This document shows positions 7,531 through 10,404 of a DNA stretch of 10,404 bases, in pieces. The notes under the pieces were generated by a model. It was not told the DNA's origin. It saw nothing but the letters and a program-made list of their open reading frames with translations, and made no database searches. The translations under genes and the position numbers were made by a program. Numbering within the stretch: position 1 is the stretch's first letter; every line of letters begins with the position of its first letter. The stretch is from HGM12669 sp048527645 (GTDB taxonomy: Bacteria; Bacillota; Clostridia; Oscillospirales; CAG-272): positions 1-10,404 of the forward strand of contig DBGFNI010000158.1 in the NCBI GenBank assembly GCA_048527645.1, read 5' to 3'.

Positions 7531-7569
7531 AGCTTTTGTTCCTTTCCAAAACAGTAATTACCGATATCT

Positions 7570-7598
7570 ATTTTAACAAAGATTTTGAAAAAAGTAAA
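7570..7598 (-). promoter_or_regulatory. Promoter of the tandem lipoprotein genes
   Basis: On the minus strand a -35-like TTTACT (7598-7593), a 17-bp spacer and a -10 TAAAAT (7575-7570) lie in a strongly A+T-rich stretch about 40 bp before the ATG at 7530. Four of six and five of six consensus bases match. Confidence 0.62.
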
Positions 7599-7646
7599 GA
7601 GAAATTTGATATTTTCCGAAAACCGACACAAAACCGTCACGCCGCG

Positions 7647-8615
7647 TCACGAAAAACCCGGCAGCGAGCGGATATTCCGATAGTTTGCCTCCCAGTCTGT
7701 GCCGTCTGTCCCGAAGTCATAGGCAGGGCATCCTGCGGAAAGATAGTCCTCATAATCCATTGCGATGCACTGCGCGGGAGTATATTTCCCGGTCTTCCCG
7801 GTGTCCTCGTCGGTCATGGAGATCATAATATCCGTGTCAACCCCGTGGTCAATCAGGCGCTTTAGCACATCATACCGGGCATAGCCGCAGGAGGGATAGA
7901 CCGCTTCCCGCAGCGGGTTGTATTGCCCGTCGGTGCGCGCGCCCTTTTCCAGCAAAAGCGAAACAGTCTGTGCCGCGCCGTAGGAGCAGGCGGAAGACAG
8001 TGCGGTGGTATCCACGGCGATCGCGTTGATTTGTGCGCCGTGATCCAGCAGATATGCCGTGACGGAAAGCATCGCGTCGCTTTGTGCCGCAAACATCAGG
8101 GCGGTGTGCCCGCTCTCGTCGGTTGCGTTGATTTGCGCGCCGCGTTGCAGCAAAATTTCTGCGATATTGATCGCCTGTGCGTTGTCATATGCCTCGTCAA
8201 ACTGACAGGCGAACATCAGCGGTGTCCATCCGCCGCGCACCTCGTTGACATCCGCCCCGCTCAACAGCAGCTCGCCCACCATCTCGGCGTTTTTCGTCTT
8301 GCAGGCGTAAGCGAGAGACTGATTGAAGGGGGTGAGCTCCTCCGCTGTCTTCTGCACATACAGCGTCCAAAGACCGGGCAGCGCGCAAAGCACGGAGCCG
8401 GCGAGAAACGCGGCGGCGGTGATCCACGCCGCGCGCCGCGCCGCTTTTTTTCGGGACAGTTCCCGGCGCAGCTGATGCTTTTGCCTGGGATGGGGATTTT
8501 TTTTCAGCAAGCGGTGCTGTCCGATCTGTGAGACGATCGCGTATCCGAACAGGATCAGCGCCGCCGCAAGCAGCAGCAGCGCGCAAAACAGCAACCGTTC
8601 TTTCCATTCACTCAC
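7647..8615 (-). CDS. Two-pass membrane protein with ankyrin repeats
   Basis: A 322-residue protein with membrane segments at about 8-29 and 64-87, separated by a very basic loop (about 34-62, rich in Lys and Arg). By the positive-inside rule that loop is cytoplasmic and the C-terminal domain is outside. Residues about 95-265 hold roughly five ankyrin-type repeats, with LLLSGADVN, LLQRGAQIN, LLDHGAQIN, LLEKGARTD and LIDHGVDTD as repeat ends and TPLMFA/TALMFA as repeat starts. A 55-residue end has no recognised motif. The start is GTG at 8615: a GAGGAGA site at 8623-8629 fits it at about eight bases, and the nearest ATG is out of frame. It follows the J-domain gene by 12 bp and is the last gene of that operon. 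Ankyrin repeats bind other proteins; the partner and function are unknown. Confidence 0.85.
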   Translation of the reverse strand: MSEWKERLLFCALLLLAAALILFGYAIVSQIGQHRLLKKNPHPRQKHQLRRELSRKKAARRAAWITAAAFLAGSVLCALPGLWTLYVQKTAEELTPFNQSLAYACKTKNAEMVGELLLSGADVNEVRGGWTPLMFACQFDEAYDNAQAINIAEILLQRGAQINATDESGHTALMFAAQSDAMLSVTAYLLDHGAQINAIAVDTTALSSACSYGAAQTVSLLLEKGARTDGQYNPLREAVYPSCGYARYDVLKRLIDHGVDTDIMISMTDEDTGKTGKYTPAQCIAMDYEDYLSAGCPAYDFGTDGTDWEANYRNIRSLPGFS

Positions 8616-8622
8616 CGGTCTG

Positions 8623-8629
8623 TCTCCTC
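8623..8629 (-). promoter_or_regulatory. Ribosome binding site that fixes a GTG start
   Basis: GAGGAGA on the minus strand overlaps the TGA stop of the J-domain gene (8630-8628) and stands about eight bases from the GTG at 8615. This supports both the GTG start of the ankyrin protein and co-translation with the gene before it. Confidence 0.75.
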
Positions 8630-9236
8630 AGCAGCAGCTGATCAGGTCGCCGCCGCAGCATTCGCACAGACAGTCCGCGCAGATCATCGCGGAGCAGGCA
8701 TCGCAGCAGCCCGACATGTTGGTGGACGGCGCGGAGGAATAACCGCGCCCGAATCGACCCGCGTTGTTTTTGAGATTGTCCCGCGCGGCCTGATATTCCC
8801 GGTTGGCGGGATCCATATAGCAGGCGATGTCAAAGAACCGCTGCGCGTCGTAATACCATCCTTTTTGCAGCAGCACGCAGCCCTTCAGAAAGTTCCATTC
8901 CGCCTGGTGATCCGATTGAGGCATTGCATCCAGCATTGCTTCTGCCTGCGCATATCTGCCGCTGTTGATCAGCTGGCGGATCTGCGCCCATGTTCCGCCC
9001 GCGGCGGATTGGCCGGCTCCGGCACCGCCGCCGTTTGCGCCGCTTTGCGCGCGCTCGTGCCGGATCTGGTCGTAGGCCTCGTTGATTTCCTTCATCTTTT
9101 CCTGCGCCATATCCGCAAGGGGGGTGTTCTGATAGTTATCGGGGTGGTATTTCCGCGCCAGAGCCCGGTAGGCTTTTTTGATTTCCTCGTCTGTGGCGTT
9201 TCTGTCTACGCCGAGAACGCGATAAGGATCTGTCAT
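8628..9236 (-). CDS. J-domain (DnaJ-like) protein with a cysteine-rich tail
   Basis: A 202-residue protein. The N-terminal J domain (about 3-62) is complete: DPYRVLGVDRNATDEEIKKA, then the HPD motif at 31-33 that stimulates Hsp70 (DnaK) ATPase. A Gly/Ala-rich linker follows (about 66-81), then a TPR-like helical region (about 83-155; AQIRQLINSGRYAQAEAMLD, then a second helix pair). The last 26 residues contain ten cysteines (177, 178, 181, 186, 189, 191, 193, 194, 201, 202). It lacks the zinc-finger and substrate-binding domains of true DnaJ, so it is an accessory J protein. The ATG overlaps the DUF5685 stop by 4 bp (ATGA), with AAGGGAAG upstream. Such J proteins occur beside DUF5685 genes in Clostridia. 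The cysteine tail may bind metal or form disulfides; that is inference. Confidence 0.9.
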   Translation of the reverse strand: MTDPYRVLGVDRNATDEEIKKAYRALARKYHPDNYQNTPLADMAQEKMKEINEAYDQIRHERAQSGANGGGAGAGQSAAGGTWAQIRQLINSGRYAQAEAMLDAMPQSDHQAEWNFLKGCVLLQKGWYYDAQRFFDIACYMDPANREYQAARDNLKNNAGRFGRGYSSAPSTNMSGCCDACSAMICADCLCECCGGDLISCC

Positions 9237-10171
9237 GAATCTTCCCTTTCCGTTTTCTTTTGCCGTGTTTCATTCTCCCCTTGCAGTGCCTGCAGTCCAT
9301 TGCGGCGGTGCTGACCGGGGTGCTCCAGTATTTCATTTGCCATATGGGGCATTCCCACATATAAAATGTGGTACAATATTCCGCTGTTTGTCCCGTTTTC
9401 CGGCAAGCCTGCCAAATCCAGCGCGCGGCACGCCGCCTGACATTCCAGCGTCATGGCGTTCCAGATCATCTGACGGTGCGTTTGCAGATAAGAGGCATCT
9501 GCATTGCCAACGACGGCAAACGGATTGTAGCTGCCGGTCTGAATATCCTTCGGATAATCGTCGGCGGCGTCGGCAAAGTAAATCCATTTTCCGACATGAT
9601 ATCCGATCTGCTGTGCAATGCGCCGATTATTTTCCTCGGTGAAAGCGGTTTCAAACACATCACCCAGCACCTCGCCGAACAGATGCGCCGCACCGTCGGG
9701 AGTCACGTTTTTCTCCCGCTCTGCTGCGGCAAGCTGCTGCAGCTTTTGCTCCATGCGAAAATCCAGCTCCCACAACTGCGCCGCCCGCCGCCGAAGGTGC
9801 TTTGCGGCGGGAAGGAGCAGCCGCTTCGCGGCGCTTTTCCAGCCTTCTCGGTCAGCAGCGTCATCTTTTGCTTTATAATATGTGAACAGCGCAGAAACAT
9901 ACGCGGCGTATTCCAGTGCGGGATGCGGCTGCGCCATGGGGCGCTTTTTCAGCGGATGCACACCGCACCGCCTCCGGCGCACGGTGAGCTGCTCCTCTTC
10001 CAAAGCAAGGATCACCAGCACCAAAAACACAAAATCATAGCGCAGAGAAAACGTGGACAGCGTGCCGGTTTTCTTCTTCATACAGCGGCACAGACCGCAG
10101 TAGATGCTTTTATAATATTCATATTCCCATACCCGGAGGGCGGGAACATACGGTTTGACATATCCGAACAT
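9233..10171 (-). CDS. DUF5685 family protein
   Basis: A 312-residue, mostly helical and probably soluble protein. I recognise the MFGYVKPY opening and the EYEYYKSIYCGLC segment (16-28) as DUF5685, a family without an assigned function that often precedes a J-domain gene. Cysteines cluster at 25, 28 and 30. Two aspartate-rich stretches stand out: KDDAAD at 102-107 and DAADDYPKD at 201-209, the latter followed by GSYNPF. Their pattern recalls the paired metal-binding motifs of helical isoprenoid synthases, but fold identity is not shown. The ATG at 10171 is chosen over an upstream in-frame start at 10243 because the family begins with MFGY and an AAAGG lies nine bases upstream; the extension would run through a hairpin and toward the promoter. 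It is the first gene of a three-gene operon. Confidence 0.82.
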   Translation of the reverse strand: MFGYVKPYVPALRVWEYEYYKSIYCGLCRCMKKKTGTLSTFSLRYDFVFLVLVILALEEEQLTVRRRRCGVHPLKKRPMAQPHPALEYAAYVSALFTYYKAKDDAADREGWKSAAKRLLLPAAKHLRRRAAQLWELDFRMEQKLQQLAAAEREKNVTPDGAAHLFGEVLGDVFETAFTEENNRRIAQQIGYHVGKWIYFADAADDYPKDIQTGSYNPFAVVGNADASYLQTHRQMIWNAMTLECQAACRALDLAGLPENGTNSGILYHILYVGMPHMANEILEHPGQHRRNGLQALQGENETRQKKTEREDS

Positions 10172-10199
10172 TTCTGCCAGCCTTTCCCGGTTTGTCCGT

Positions 10200-10223
10200 A
10201 TTGCCCGGTTCGATCCGGGCAAT
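10200..10223. repeat. Perfect inverted repeat in the DUF5685 leader
   Basis: Nine-base arms (attgcccgg at 10200-10208, ccgggcaat at 10215-10223) with a 6-base loop form a stable stem-loop about 29 bp before the DUF5685 ATG. Three more pairs are possible past one bulged base. There is no U tract, so it is not a standard terminator; it may be an mRNA stability or regulatory element, or an operator. Confidence 0.6.
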
Positions 10224-10251
10224 CGGCTCTGCGGCGTGATCACTACCTTTT

Positions 10252-10257
10252 ATTATA
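10252..10257 (-). promoter_or_regulatory. Possible -10 of the DUF5685 operon promoter
   Basis: A perfect TATAAT on the minus strand, about 80 bp before the ATG at 10171, in the expected place for the operon promoter. With a 17-bp spacer the -35 would be AACAAC (10280-10275), a poor match, so a weak or activator-dependent promoter is possible. Confidence 0.45.
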
Positions 10258-10275
10258 GCCGATCCGGGACGCCCG

Positions 10276-10297
10276 TTGTTGAACGAAATGTTAACAA
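10276..10297. repeat. Imperfect inverted repeat overlapping the presumed -35
   Basis: TTGTT-G-AAC (10276-10284) and GTT-AACAA (10290-10297) are complementary over eight bases with one bulge, around a 5-base centre. It covers the poor -35 of the candidate promoter and so could be an operator. It may also be chance. Confidence 0.3.
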
Positions 10298-10404
10298 TGC
10301 GCCGCTCGGCCCGCCGCCACCCGGCGACAGGATCACGGCGCAATTCTGCATTTTGCCGCGCGGATGTCATGACCCGATGATTTCCCGTGTACATTTTTTT
10401 CTTT
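10298..10404. other. Upstream end of the window, no gene recognised
   Basis: G+C-rich sequence with an 8-bp palindrome (GTCATGAC, 10366-10373) and a run of Ts on the plus strand at the edge (from about 10394). A minus-strand reading frame starts at 10394 but overlaps the DUF5685 start and has no family resemblance. I see no RNA gene or clear terminator. Confidence 0.4.

Noticed and set aside
6100..7557. Long plus-strand open frame (485 codons) antisense to the lipoprotein genes
   Set aside because: The minus strand has lipobox signal peptides, ribosome binding sites and clear family blocks. The plus frame has no such support, runs through the terminator between the two genes and reads as biased Cys/Gly/Val shadow sequence.
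7636..7650. Possible terminator around gtcacgccgcgtcac after the ankyrin gene
   Set aside because: The repeated GTCAC units are direct, not inverted, so no useful stem forms. The operon end lacks a clear intrinsic terminator.
8561..8583. Short cag/agc trinucleotide runs
   Set aside because: They encode Leu/Ala in the first membrane segment of the ankyrin protein and are too short to count as a repeat element.
10200..10223. Possible tRNA T-arm (GGTTCGATCC inside a stem)
   Set aside because: The loop is six bases instead of seven, no acceptor, D or anticodon stems can be placed around it, and it sits directly before a coding start.
10119..10394. Minus-strand frame of 91 codons at the upstream edge
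   Set aside because: It has no convincing ribosome binding site, runs through the candidate promoter and the leader hairpin, and overlaps the start of DUF5685.

Overview
All nine genes I can support lie on the minus strand, so transcription runs from high to low coordinates. Fairly high G+C coding sequence, A+T-rich intergenic promoters, strong AGGAGG-type ribosome binding sites, TTG and GTG starts, lipobox signal peptides and a DUF5685/DnaJ gene pair all point to a Gram-positive bacterium of the class Clostridia, probably an Oscillospiraceae-like gut lineage. That placement is inference; there is no rRNA or other phylogenetic marker here. The window reads as chromosomal. I see no transposase, phage gene, tRNA or CRISPR array.

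In transcription order there are four blocks. (1) 10171-7647: a tightly packed three-gene operon of a DUF5685 protein, a J-domain protein with a ten-cysteine tail, and a two-pass membrane protein with about five ankyrin repeats. The first two overlap by 4 bp and the last two are 12 bp apart. This is the least understood and most interesting part. (2) 7530-5116: two tandem, diverged paralogous lipoproteins related to the FKBP-like and C-terminal chaperone parts of trigger factor. The first has a good promoter, each is followed by a hairpin terminator, and the second terminator is strong. (3) 4917-3622: a single-gene unit for a CPA2-type cation:proton antiporter, with a well-formed promoter and a weaker hairpin after the stop. 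(4) 3486 to the window edge: an ABC-2 export operon of ATPase, permease and GldG-like auxiliary protein, with the ATG of a fourth gene at the very edge (a DUF4340 protein would be the usual occupant).

The ABC operon probably acts at the membrane as a GldA/GldF/GldG-like complex. The lipoproteins should work outside the membrane as folding factors or holdases. The DUF5685-DnaJ-ankyrin operon suggests a cytoplasmic J-protein and partner linked to a membrane protein, with no defined biochemical role. DUF5685 carries two aspartate-rich motifs that recall helical isoprenoid-synthase enzymes, and the J protein resembles eukaryotic cysteine-string proteins in layout. Both are hypotheses from motif reading, not demonstrated homology.

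The intergenic stretches are short (about 99 to 233 bp) and hold promoters, hairpins and a few inverted repeats. No gap exceeds 300 bp.
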